Part shown: in pieces, positions 25,926-34,375 of the stretch
How positions within the stretch are numbered: the first letter of the stretch is position 1
How the letters are laid out: each line of letters starts with the position of its first letter
Assembly (NCBI RefSeq): GCF_004000905.1
Contig: NZ_BIMD01000007.1
Coordinates: 1-64,000, forward strand
Direction of reading: 5' to 3'
DNA: 64,000 bases
Source of the DNA: Paenibacillus humicus NBRC 102415
GTDB lineage: Bacteria; Bacillota; Bacilli; Paenibacillales; Paenibacillaceae
Made by a program: the position numbers and the translations under genes
Notes under the pieces: generated by a model
Database searches by the model: none
What the model was told of the DNA's origin: nothing
Seen by the model: only the letters and a program-made list of their open reading frames with translations

Positions 25926-25947
25926 GGCGGGACGAGATCGGTTTCCT

Positions 25948-27180
25948 TTAGAACGCCCAGTTGCCGCCGCGGAAGATCGGCTCCAGGCTGCCGTCCTCGA
26001 GGATGCCGTCGATATCCATTTCGGCGGAGCCGATCATGAAGTCGACATGGGTCATGCTCGTGTTCAGCCCTTTTTCCTTCAGCTCGTCCTGGGACATGCC
26101 CTTGCCGCCTTCAATGTTGAAGGCATAGGCGCTGCCGAGCGCAAGATGGTTGGAGGCGTTCTCGTCGAAGAGCGTATTGAAGTACAGAATGTTGGAGCGG
26201 GAAATCGGGGAATCGTAAGGCACGAGAGCGACTTCGCCGATCCGGCGCGCGCCTTCGTCCATCTCGAGCAGTCCTTCCAGAGCGGCAAGCCCTTTCTCCG
26301 CCTCGGCCTTCACTACGCTGCCGTTCTCGAACGTCAGCTTGAAGTTGTCGATGATGGTGCCCCCGTAGCTGAGCGGCTTGGTGCTGGATACATAGCCGCT
26401 TACGCCGTCGGCCTTGGCCGCTGTGAACACTTCCTCCGTAGGAAGGTTGGCTACGAATTGGTTGCCTTGGATATTGTGGCTGTCCGCCGCGACCCACAGA
26501 TGGCCTTCCGGAAGCTCGATCGTCAGATCCGTTCCCGGGGCGGTGTAATGCAGCTTTTTGTATTTGCGCGAGTTGAGATGCTCCGACTTGGCGTTCAGGC
26601 TGGCGATATGCTCCTTCCAGGCGGCGACCGGATCGTCGAGATCGGCGCGCACGGCTTTGAGGATGGACGTCCACAGGCTGCTGTACTGCTCTTCTTCCGT
26701 CGATCCCGGGAACACCTTCTTCGCCCATGCTTTGGACGGCGCCGCGACGACGCACCAGCTGAATTTGTCGGACTGCATCATCTGGCGGTATGTAGAGAGG
26801 GCTTTGCCGTAGGTTTTCTGGTGGTTGATGATACGCTCCTGGGCGACTCCCTTAAGCAGATCCGGATCGGAAGAAACGACGCTGATGACAGCCGCGCCTT
26901 CCTGGACAAGCTCCAGCATTTCCCCGGCATACCATTTGGGCTCGTCGAGGAACGCTTCGTCCGGCGCCAGCTCATAGCGCAGGCGGGCAAGCGTGTCGTC
27001 GTTCCAGTTGACCTTGACGGAACGGGCTCCTGCTCCGTACGCTTTTTTGGCGATCAGGCGAACGAGGTCCGCGGCATCGAGAGACGCGTTGATGACCAGT
27101 CTCTGGCCGGGCTGGATTTGGACGCCGACCTGAACGATCAAATCCGCATACCGCTCGATTTGCTCTTTCAGTTTGGTCAT
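25948..27180 (-). CDS. ampS: M29-family metallo-aminopeptidase
   Basis: A 410-residue cytoplasmic aminopeptidase of the thermophilic AmpS/AmpT family. Candidate metal ligands are visible in NLPTEEVFTAAKADG (Glu), FDENASNHLALG (His) and MTHVDFMIGS (His and Asp). The C-terminus ends FRGGNWAF. The start is ATG 27180, with GGAGG 7 bases upstream on the minus strand; the frame extends 6 codons further to another ATG without a good ribosome binding site. It removes N-terminal residues from peptides. Confidence 0.93.
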   Translation of the reverse strand: MTKLKEQIERYADLIVQVGVQIQPGQRLVINASLDAADLVRLIAKKAYGAGARSVKVNWNDDTLARLRYELAPDEAFLDEPKWYAGEMLELVQEGAAVISVVSSDPDLLKGVAQERIINHQKTYGKALSTYRQMMQSDKFSWCVVAAPSKAWAKKVFPGSTEEEQYSSLWTSILKAVRADLDDPVAAWKEHIASLNAKSEHLNSRKYKKLHYTAPGTDLTIELPEGHLWVAADSHNIQGNQFVANLPTEEVFTAAKADGVSGYVSSTKPLSYGGTIIDNFKLTFENGSVVKAEAEKGLAALEGLLEMDEGARRIGEVALVPYDSPISRSNILYFNTLFDENASNHLALGSAYAFNIEGGKGMSQDELKEKGLNTSMTHVDFMIGSAEMDIDGILEDGSLEPIFRGGNWAF

Positions 27181-27306
27181 GTTGATTCCTCCATTCATTG
27201 TGCGGGTTCCTGATTATTGTACACGATCTGTTCCGAAAAATGAAAATGCCATGCTAAGATGGGAAGACCAAACCGCCTTGCCGGCGCCTGAAAGGAGAGG
27301 AACGTC

Positions 27307-27915
27307 TTGTTCTCCTGCCAATTGAACCCCGACCTGGAGCTGAGGCTTCTCGAGACGCGGTACGCGCGTCCCTTGTTCCGGACCGTCCAGCGGAACCGGA
27401 ATTATCTGAACGAATGGCTTCCCTGGGTCAAGCATATCGAGAATGTCGACGACATGAAGGATTACATTGAATTCGAGCAGAAAAGAAGGGAGCTTCAGCA
27501 AGGCTTCTCCGCAGTCATCCTCGAGGGAGGAAATCCCGTCGGCGTCGTCAGCTACCAGGAGCTCGACTGGCGCAACCGCAAGGCTTCGCTCGGATATTGG
27601 CTGAGCGCCGATTGCCAGGGAAGAGGAATCATGACGATTGCCTGCAAGGAAATGGTCCAGTATGCCATCGTGACGCTCGAAATGAACCGGGTCGAAATCA
27701 GGACCCGGTCGGACAATGCCCGCAGCCGGAGTGTCGCTGAGAGGCTGGGCTTCTCGCTTGAAGGCCTGCTCAGGCAGGAGGAGCGGAGCGGAGCTTCCTA
27801 TTACGACCATGCTGTCTACGGCATGGTCGCCTCGGAGTGGGACCGGCACAAAAGAGAACGCCGGAAAGCGGCCGGTGACGGCTATGTCGAAGCGGCCGCA
27901 GCGGAGGAGGCATGA
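27307..27915 (+). CDS. RimL-like GNAT N-acetyltransferase
   Basis: A 202-residue acetyl-CoA-dependent acetyltransferase of the ribosomal-protein-serine type. It starts at TTG 27307 behind AAGGAGAGG. Family features include LNEWLPWV near residue 35-42, LGYWLSADCQGRGIM as the acetyl-CoA loop and NRVEIRTRSDNARSRSVAERLGF. The Arg/Lys-rich C-terminus overlaps the next gene by 4 bases (ATGA). The substrate is unknown. Confidence 0.88.
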   Translation: MFSCQLNPDLELRLLETRYARPLFRTVQRNRNYLNEWLPWVKHIENVDDMKDYIEFEQKRRELQQGFSAVILEGGNPVGVVSYQELDWRNRKASLGYWLSADCQGRGIMTIACKEMVQYAIVTLEMNRVEIRTRSDNARSRSVAERLGFSLEGLLRQEERSGASYYDHAVYGMVASEWDRHKRERRKAAGDGYVEAAAAEEA

Positions 27916-28946
27916 CTCCGGCCGGGGCAAGCAGCTTCTACGATGCCGTGCTGACGAGCGAACATCTCGAGCCGGAGGTGACCGCCTATTATTTCAAGCG
28001 CTGGAACGGGTATGAGATGGACTTCCACCGTCATGATTCCATGGAGATCATGTATGTCATTGAAGGATCCTGCCAGGTGCAGACGAGAGAGATGAGGCAT
28101 CGGGAAGACGGCATGCTGAGGCGGGGAGAGCTGGTGCTGCTCGATGCGGGCACGGAGCATCGGCTGATCGTCGACGCCGCCAAGGGCTGCCGCATGCTGA
28201 ACGTGGAGTTCCGCTTCCGGCCGGCCGAGGGTCCGAATTTCTCGGTCCGAGCGCTGGCGGAGGCGGAGGCGTCTGTGCGCAGCCTGCTTTCCCGCGCGCA
28301 GCCGCGCATCGTCATGAAGGATACCGATGAATGCTTCCATATTCTCCGCTGCCTCGTTCTGGAGCTGGATCAGCAAGGCATGGAAGGAAACCGGCTCACT
28401 GGCCTCCTGTTCGGCCAGCTGATCATCCGCATTGCCCGGCTGGCGGAGAAGAGCCTGGAAGACGGAGCGCAACGGCTGGTTTCCTACATCGGCCGATGCA
28501 AGGACTTCATCCACGAGCATATGGATCGGGAGCTGCAGCTGAGGGACATCGCCGCCGAGGTCAACCTTCACCCGAACTATTTGCAGCGGATCTTCAGGAA
28601 GGCGGAGGGAATGTCTGTCGGAGCCTATCTGTCGGCGGTCCGCTATGAGAAGGCGAAGCAGCTGCTTGCCCGGACCGCGATTCCGGTATCCGATCTATGG
28701 GATTATGTCGGGCTCGGCAGCCGGTCCTACTTCCATGCCTGGTTCCGCAAGCTTGCCGGGATGACGCCGAGCGAATACCGGCAGAGCAGTCTCGCCGACA
28801 GCAGGGATCCTTCCGCCTATAGCAGAAATCCATCCGCCGTCGGCAAGGATTCATCCGACGAAGGCAGGGATCCATCCGCCGTCGGCAAGGATTCATCCGA
28901 CGACAACAGGGCTTCATCCCCGGAAGGCAGGGACGGATTCCCGTGA
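27912..28946 (+). CDS. AraC-family regulator with a C-terminal repeat tail
   Basis: A 344-residue regulator. An N-terminal cupin domain (~15-110, FHRHDSMEIMYVIEG) probably binds a sugar. Two helix-turn-helix motifs occupy ~195-291 (LRDIAAEVNLHPNYLQRIF and VGLGSRSYFHAWFRKL). Beyond the usual end, residues 292-344 form a Ser/Asp/Lys-rich tail with two nearly identical 14-residue repeats (305-332). ATG 27912 overlaps the GNAT stop. It precedes the GH4 gene and may control it. Confidence 0.9.
   Translation: MTPAGASSFYDAVLTSEHLEPEVTAYYFKRWNGYEMDFHRHDSMEIMYVIEGSCQVQTREMRHREDGMLRRGELVLLDAGTEHRLIVDAAKGCRMLNVEFRFRPAEGPNFSVRALAEAEASVRSLLSRAQPRIVMKDTDECFHILRCLVLELDQQGMEGNRLTGLLFGQLIIRIARLAEKSLEDGAQRLVSYIGRCKDFIHEHMDRELQLRDIAAEVNLHPNYLQRIFRKAEGMSVGAYLSAVRYEKAKQLLARTAIPVSDLWDYVGLGSRSYFHAWFRKLAGMTPSEYRQSSLADSRDPSAYSRNPSAVGKDSSDEGRDPSAVGKDSSDDNRASSPEGRDGFP
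28824..28907 (+). repeat. Two 42-bp in-frame tandem repeats
   Basis: Units 28824-28865 and 28866-28907 encode RNPSAVGKDSSDEG and RDPSAVGKDSSDDN. Degenerate pieces flank them on both sides. They lie at the 3' end of the AraC-family gene and keep the frame. Confidence 0.85.
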
Positions 28947-28994
28947 GGGACAGGACAGGTTTCGATTTCTGACATCTGCGCCACCAGACGGTTC

Positions 28995-29008
28995 CGTTAT
29001 CGATAACG
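28995..29008. promoter_or_regulatory. 14-bp palindrome upstream of the alpha-galactosidase gene
   Basis: CGTTATCGATAACG is a perfect palindrome with a central CG, 64 bases before the GH4 gene. It could be an operator for a LacI-type or other sugar-responsive regulator. AraC proteins usually bind direct repeats, so the neighbour is not the obvious binder. Confidence 0.4.
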
Positions 29009-29071
29009 CTTAATCCCCCGCGCCTGCTACACTCTATCCATAGGCATCATCCAAGATGGAGGGATCGGGCA

Positions 29072-30580
29072 ATGGCCAAAAAAGTTGCGTTTATCGGGGC
29101 GGGCAGCATCGGGTTCACGAGAGGACTGCTGCGGGATCTGCTCTCCGTGCCGGAGATGCGGGATGTTAGGATCGCCTTCACCGACATCCATGCGGACAAT
29201 CTGGAAATGGTGACCAAGCTCTGCCAGCGAGACATCTCGGAGAACGGCCTGGACATCGTCATCGAGGCATCCACGGATCGAAGGAGAGCGCTTGCAGATG
29301 CCGATTATGTCATCTGCACGATACGAGTCGGCGGCCTCGAAGCATTCCGGACCGATGTGGAGATTCCGCTGAAGTACGGGGTCGATCAATGCGTCGGCGA
29401 CACGCTGAGCGCAGGCGGGATCATGTATGCCCAGCGGGGCATTCCCGAGATGCTCGCCATCTGCAAGGATATCCGCGAGGTCGCCAGCGGGGACGTGCTT
29501 CTCCTCAATTACTCCAACCCGATGGCGATGCTGACCTGGGCGTGCAATCGATACGGCGGCGTCCGCACGGTCGGGCTGTGCCACGGGGTGCAGCACGGCC
29601 ATTGGCAGATCGCGGAGGCGCTGGGGCTCGCTACAGAGGAAGTCGACATCGTCTGCGCCGGCATCAATCACCAGACCTGGTACGTACAGGTCAAGACCGG
29701 AGGCGTGGACCGGACCGGCGATCTTCTGGAAGCCTTCGAGCGCCATCCCGACTTTGCCCGGACCGAGAAGGTGCGGATCGACATGCTTCGCCGCTTCGGC
29801 TATTACAGCACGGAGTCCAACGGCCATTTGAGCGAATATGTGCCTTGGTACCGCAAGCGTCCGGAGGAGATCGCGGACTGGATCGACATGGGCAGCTGGA
29901 TCAACGGGGAGACGGGCGGGTACCTGCGCGTCTGCGTCGAGGGCAGGCTTTGGTTCGAGACGGAATTTCCGGCCTGGATGCAGGAGCCGCCGCTGAAGTA
30001 CTCGATGGATGAGCGCAGCCAGGAGCATGGCTCCTACATCATCGAAGCTTTGGAGACGGGAAGGACCTATCGCGGACATTTCAACGTCGTCAACGGCGGC
30101 ATCATCTCCAATCTGCCGCAGGACGCGGTCATCGAAGCGCCGGGTTATGTGGATCGCAGCGGCATCGCCATGGGAGCCGTCGGCGAGCTGCCGCTCGGGC
30201 CGGCAGCCGTCTGCAATGCCAGCATAAGCGTGCAGCGGCTCGCGGTCGAAGCCGCTGTGCGCGGCGACGACAAGCTGCTGCGCCAGGCGTTCATGATGGA
30301 TCCGCTCGTCGGTGCCGTCTGCAACCCGCCGGAGATCTGGCAGATGGTCGACGAGATGCTGGCCGCCGGCGAAGCCTGGCTTCCTCAATACAAGGAGGCC
30401 GTTGCGCAAGCGCGCAAGCGTCTTGAAGAAGGTCCTCTTCTGCCGGTAAGAGCCTCGGAAGGGGCGGCGCGGCTGAAGACGAAGACGCTGGAGGAAATGC
30501 GGCTGAACCGCGAGGAAGCCGATCGCAATGCGGGGGAGGCGGACAAAGGCAAACATCGCGCCGCTCCGATGGACCGCTGA
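29072..30580 (+). CDS. melA: GH4 alpha-galactosidase, MelA-type
   Basis: A 502-residue NAD- and manganese-dependent glycosidase. The Rossmann motif is VAFIGAGSIGFTRG at the N-terminus. The metal ligands fit Cys170 in LCHGVQ and His200 in INHQTW. DTLSAGGIM, LNYSNPMAMLTWA and YYSTESNGHLSEYVPWY align with MelA alpha-galactosidases as I recall them. Related GH4 enzymes act on galacturonides or 6-phospho-sugars, so the sugar is not certain. GGAGGG precedes ATG 29072. The C-terminus has a charged extension. Confidence 0.87.
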   Translation: MAKKVAFIGAGSIGFTRGLLRDLLSVPEMRDVRIAFTDIHADNLEMVTKLCQRDISENGLDIVIEASTDRRRALADADYVICTIRVGGLEAFRTDVEIPLKYGVDQCVGDTLSAGGIMYAQRGIPEMLAICKDIREVASGDVLLLNYSNPMAMLTWACNRYGGVRTVGLCHGVQHGHWQIAEALGLATEEVDIVCAGINHQTWYVQVKTGGVDRTGDLLEAFERHPDFARTEKVRIDMLRRFGYYSTESNGHLSEYVPWYRKRPEEIADWIDMGSWINGETGGYLRVCVEGRLWFETEFPAWMQEPPLKYSMDERSQEHGSYIIEALETGRTYRGHFNVVNGGIISNLPQDAVIEAPGYVDRSGIAMGAVGELPLGPAAVCNASISVQRLAVEAAVRGDDKLLRQAFMMDPLVGAVCNPPEIWQMVDEMLAAGEAWLPQYKEAVAQARKRLEEGPLLPVRASEGAARLKTKTLEEMRLNREEADRNAGEADKGKHRAAPMDR

Positions 30581-30647
30581 TTCCCCCCGCCGGTCGGCCG
30601 CGGATGGGCCGCCGATCGGCCGCCGATGCTGGATATCCATTCGCCTG

Positions 30648-30669
30648 CCGCCTTTCCGGCGGTTTTTTT
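30648..30669 (+). terminator. Intrinsic terminator after the GH4 gene
   Basis: CCGCC-TTTCC-GGCGG followed by seven T. It abuts the convergent germination operon, whose last stop codon overlaps the T-run. Confidence 0.75.
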
Positions 30670-31754
30670 CATTCCAGGAATTCGAGTCCGGTATTGCGCA
30701 GGTCGATGTGGAACTTCATGCTGATTTTAGCCATTTTGAACATTTCCGGCCATTGCTCGTACTGAGCAGGCTTCAGCCGGCTGCGATACCGGTTCCCGAA
30801 GCCGAATATGTCCGCGCCGGCCCTTTGGGTTTTCGCGAACATGGACTTGGCCTGCACATTCAAATCCTCCAGCAGCTCCCTCAGAACCTCTTCCTCGCTC
30901 ATTTCATTCATCTGCGAGCTGTCGACAAGCGTCACGATCAGCCAGGACTCGACGTCGATGATCGGCTGTCCGCTGCTGAGCGCGGTTTTCACTTGCGTGC
31001 GGTTATGAACGATTTTGACGTCCGAACGGCTCATCAGCTTCACCTCCGAATCATGGAAGCGATGCGTGATGATTTCATAGATCAGCGATTCATCCGGGTT
31101 CAGCACTCCCGCCATGCGGTCTTTGGCGTAGATGGCATTGCCCTCAAGCTCGAACGAGTTTTGGGTTCCTTCCGAAAGAATCGGAATCAGGTTCGCTTGG
31201 AGCGGATTGTACAGCTTGGAGTAGATTTCCCACAGCATGGTCTTGTTTTTGCGGGGGATGCCGCCTGCATAGGGTTCAAAAAAAAGCTTGGTGTAAATGC
31301 CGGAGAGCTCACCGGTCGGATTGGGGCTGGTAAAGATTCGGCTCATATCTCCCTTGACGATCGCCACGACGGCATCGAGAGGCACGGAACGCTCCCTTAC
31401 CGCAAACTCCAAATAAGATTTCAAGCTGACCTTGGTCATCGAATCGTCGAGAAGAAGAGCTCTCGTGGAGGTGGCATCCAGCGATTTGGGCAGCTTGTAG
31501 CGGGCGCGGTTCATCGCATCGGCGACCGTAATGCCCGGCTGGCTCATGGCGAAGAAATCCTTCCCTTCGGTTTTTTGGGCGGTCTTGGGCAGCGGGAACC
31601 TCATCCACACCTGGATTTGCGATCCGGATCCTTTTTCCAGTCCCATTGCCCCGATCATCAGCCGGTTGTCCACATCCTTGGAATCCCAGCATCCGTTCAG
31701 CAGTCCGAGCAGACAACAGGCAGCCGCTGCCCGGACCAAGCGCATCTTTCTCAT
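30669..31754 (-). CDS. GerA-type germinant receptor subunit C (lipoprotein)
   Basis: A 361-residue lipoprotein of the Ger(x)C family. The signal peptide ends at LLNGC with Cys22 for lipidation, and CWDSKDVDNRLMIGAMGLEKG follows the family pattern. It is the third gene of an A-B-C operon. ATG 31754 overlaps the subunit B stop by 4 bases. The subunit sits on the outer face of the spore inner membrane and is needed for receptor function. Confidence 0.92.
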   Translation of the reverse strand: MRKMRLVRAAAACCLLGLLNGCWDSKDVDNRLMIGAMGLEKGSGSQIQVWMRFPLPKTAQKTEGKDFFAMSQPGITVADAMNRARYKLPKSLDATSTRALLLDDSMTKVSLKSYLEFAVRERSVPLDAVVAIVKGDMSRIFTSPNPTGELSGIYTKLFFEPYAGGIPRKNKTMLWEIYSKLYNPLQANLIPILSEGTQNSFELEGNAIYAKDRMAGVLNPDESLIYEIITHRFHDSEVKLMSRSDVKIVHNRTQVKTALSSGQPIIDVESWLIVTLVDSSQMNEMSEEEVLRELLEDLNVQAKSMFAKTQRAGADIFGFGNRYRSRLKPAQYEQWPEMFKMAKISMKFHIDLRNTGLEFLE

Positions 31755-32854
31755 GACGCCACCTTCCTTTTTCGTTCCCGAACCGACAAAAGGGCCAGGC
31801 CGAGCAGAGGGAAGCCGAAAAGCGCATACAGCCTTAGGCCCAGCGTATAGAATATCGTTCCTTCAACGGCTCTCCAAGAGGGAAGAGCCGAAGCCGAAGC
31901 ATAGACCAGCAGCACGACAATTCCATAAATCCAGATCGGATTGGCGCGGGGGAACAAGCTTTTAACGGATTCGCCGAGAGCATGGAGCTTCAAAGCCATG
32001 ACCAGCAGCACGTACAGCATGGTGACCGATACGAACAAGGCGGTCAGGTTCTCGAAGACGACCCAATAATGGTAGACGGAATCCATTTTGGATATGTACG
32101 GCAAGGTCAGGTGGCGTGTGAGCTCGCGGCCGAAAGTCATGACGGGCAGATAAATAAATCCGGCAATCATCGGAAACGAAAGGAGCAGGGCATAGATATA
32201 GCTTTTGCGGTAGCGTCCCGAGATTCGAGGATTGTAGCTGCCGATCAGAGCGGTAAAGACAAACCCCATCCAGATAAAGGAGCCGGAGTAGAAATTCCTT
32301 ATCATGAGAAAATCACCGTTTGTAAAAAGCCAGGGACCGCCCAGCGTCCACTTGACGTCGCTGAAGCCGATCAGCATCAGGCAGACGGATAGAAGGGTGC
32401 TGATTAAATAGAGGACACGCGCAGCTCTCGCTATGGGCATCATGCCGGCAAGAGCAAGCGCGCCCGGAGCAAGCAGCATGCCGTTGAGAAAGGTAATGGG
32501 AGTCGTCGGCAGCATCGTCATCGTAATCAGTTCCGAATAGGCCCTCAGCATGACGACAAGAGCTCCGAAAATGAAGATGAGCTGAGGCAGGCAGATGATC
32601 AAAGCGGCGGGAATGCCGGCCGATTGGCATAGCCTGTCGATCAGCTTGCCTTCCTGCAGGCGGCCGAGCAGCTTGCTGTAGAGCAGGCAGCTCAGCAGCG
32701 CAACAGCCGCCCAGACGACCAGCGGAACCCAGTACGCCCCTGTCGTGCTTCGGACGATCAGGCTCGGATAGATGAAGCCGGCTGAAGCTCCGAAAAAGAG
32801 GACTTGAATGGAGAACATGTCGTAGCCGGTCAGGGAAGGGGGATTCTTCTTCAT
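31751..32854 (-). CDS. GerA-type germinant receptor subunit B (permease-like)
   Basis: A 367-residue membrane protein of the spore-germination permease family with about ten helices, related to APC amino-acid transporters. In characterised receptors this subunit binds the germinant. It starts MKKNPPSLTGYDMFSIQVLF at ATG 32854, with AAAGGAG 10 bases upstream. The open frame runs far upstream, but that part is a frame-shifted shadow of subunit A. Both ends overlap neighbours by ATGA. Confidence 0.92.
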   Translation of the reverse strand: MKKNPPSLTGYDMFSIQVLFFGASAGFIYPSLIVRSTTGAYWVPLVVWAAVALLSCLLYSKLLGRLQEGKLIDRLCQSAGIPAALIICLPQLIFIFGALVVMLRAYSELITMTMLPTTPITFLNGMLLAPGALALAGMMPIARAARVLYLISTLLSVCLMLIGFSDVKWTLGGPWLFTNGDFLMIRNFYSGSFIWMGFVFTALIGSYNPRISGRYRKSYIYALLLSFPMIAGFIYLPVMTFGRELTRHLTLPYISKMDSVYHYWVVFENLTALFVSVTMLYVLLVMALKLHALGESVKSLFPRANPIWIYGIVVLLVYASASALPSWRAVEGTIFYTLGLRLYALFGFPLLGLALLSVRERKRKVAS

Positions 32855-34221
32855 GGCTGTATGGCTCCTTTCCTGCGCAGAGAGGTCAAGTAAGGGGCCC
32901 CGAACGATTCCAGGCAGCTCAGGTAGAACACAAGGCAGGCGAAGCAGAACATAATGCCCAGCAGTCCGGCTACGGTAGCCCCGATGGCGATGAAGTATTT
33001 GAGAATGCGCTGGACAAGCCCCATCTGATAGTCGATGACGATGAAGTTGGTGATCGCGGTCGCGGCGACGATAATCACGAGCAGGTTGCTGACGATGTTC
33101 GCCTGGATGATTGCCTGGCCCAGCACGACGCCCCCGACCATCGTCACCGTCGAGCTGATCGTCTTTGGCAGCCGGATGCCGGCTTCGGTGATGAAATCGA
33201 TGATGAGCAGCATGAGAAAGGTTTCCACGAACACGGGATAGGGAACCCCTTCGCGGCTGGCGGAAGCGGCCAGACTGATCTCCAGCCGGTTGACGTCCAC
33301 GTTGACGGAAGTAAGGGCGATATACAGAGCCGGCAGGAACAGGTTCATGAACATGGCGAGAAAGCGGAGGGAGAGCAGAAAATAGGCGACATAAGGATTG
33401 ACATAGTTGTCTTCGGGAGAATGCCAGAAGTCGGTATAAACGGCGGGGACGGTCAAGGCGAAAGGGGATCCGTTGACCATAATGACCATTTTGCCCCGAA
33501 GCAGATCCGCCGTGGAGCGGTCGGGACGCTCGCTGGACATCGCCAGCGGGAACAAGCCCAGCTTTTTCCGGGAGACGAGCAGCCGGAGCAGTTGGCCGCT
33601 GTCCTGGATGCCGTCGGCCTGTATGTTCCCGATCCGTTCCTTCAGGCTCGCCAGCAGGTCCGGATCGGCGGCGCCCTGGCAATAAAAGACCGCGATTCGG
33701 GTCTGGCTCAACTCGCCGACCTTCGTTTCCCACATCTTCAGCTTGGGAGAGCGGATCTGCTGCCTGATGAGAGCGGTGTTGGCATCCAGATTCTCGTTGA
33801 ACGCATACATCGGCCCTTGGAGCACGCTTTCGGTAATCGGAGAGCCGATGCCGCGCTGCTGGGTTTCCGACAGGTCGACGAGAAGGCCGTTTTCGGATAA
33901 GGACGTGCAAATGACAGCGGAGCCGTTGCAGATCGCTTTCTCGCAGGCCGGCTGGTCCGCCTCCCCTATCGAGGTGCCGTTATAGCGGCTCAGCTTGGCG
34001 GAGAGCTCGCCGATGCCTGTCGAGCCGAGCAGCAGATCCAGCTTCTGCGTGGAGCAGAGGGAAGCGAGAAAGCAGATGTAGACGGGCTCGGAGCCGGAGG
34101 CTCCCACAGCCTCGGTTCGGTAATCGGCCGAATCGCCGAAAGCATCCCGCAGCATCCCAAACAAGCTCCGGCTGCCGGAGCCGGCTCTCAAACGGTGGAT
34201 GGCTTCAAGGATTTCAGGCAT
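32851..34221 (-). CDS. GerA-type germinant receptor subunit A
   Basis: A 456-residue subunit with a soluble N-terminal domain (~1-260) and about five C-terminal membrane helices. Family features include RGKMVIMVNGSPFALTVPA, FWHSPEDNYVNPYVAYF and ASREGVPYPVFVETFLMLL. It heads the receptor operon. ATG 34221 follows GGAGGCG on the minus strand. I saw no good sigma-G promoter in the 154 bases upstream. The germinant is not predictable. Confidence 0.93.
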   Translation of the reverse strand: MPEILEAIHRLRAGSGSRSLFGMLRDAFGDSADYRTEAVGASGSEPVYICFLASLCSTQKLDLLLGSTGIGELSAKLSRYNGTSIGEADQPACEKAICNGSAVICTSLSENGLLVDLSETQQRGIGSPITESVLQGPMYAFNENLDANTALIRQQIRSPKLKMWETKVGELSQTRIAVFYCQGAADPDLLASLKERIGNIQADGIQDSGQLLRLLVSRKKLGLFPLAMSSERPDRSTADLLRGKMVIMVNGSPFALTVPAVYTDFWHSPEDNYVNPYVAYFLLSLRFLAMFMNLFLPALYIALTSVNVDVNRLEISLAASASREGVPYPVFVETFLMLLIIDFITEAGIRLPKTISSTVTMVGGVVLGQAIIQANIVSNLLVIIVAATAITNFIVIDYQMGLVQRILKYFIAIGATVAGLLGIMFCFACLVFYLSCLESFGAPYLTSLRRKGAIQP

Positions 34222-34375
34222 GTCTGCGCCTCCGATCTGGAAATGGTAGCATTGGCAGTCTTATCCTGTCCGGAAACGGGGATTCTCATGTATGCGTGCG
34301 GGAAACGGATGCCGCGCATGCCGAGCCTCTGGTATACTTGACCCAACATCATGATAGAGTCGGGGGAATCAACCG

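Noticed and set aside
31751-33910. Apparent 719-residue fusion in the germination operon
   Set aside because: The N-terminal part is subunit A read in the wrong frame; subunit B has its own ribosome binding site and start at 32854.
34222-34375. Sigma-G promoter for the germinant receptor operon
   Set aside because: No pair of -35 and -10 elements with correct spacing was found on the minus strand.
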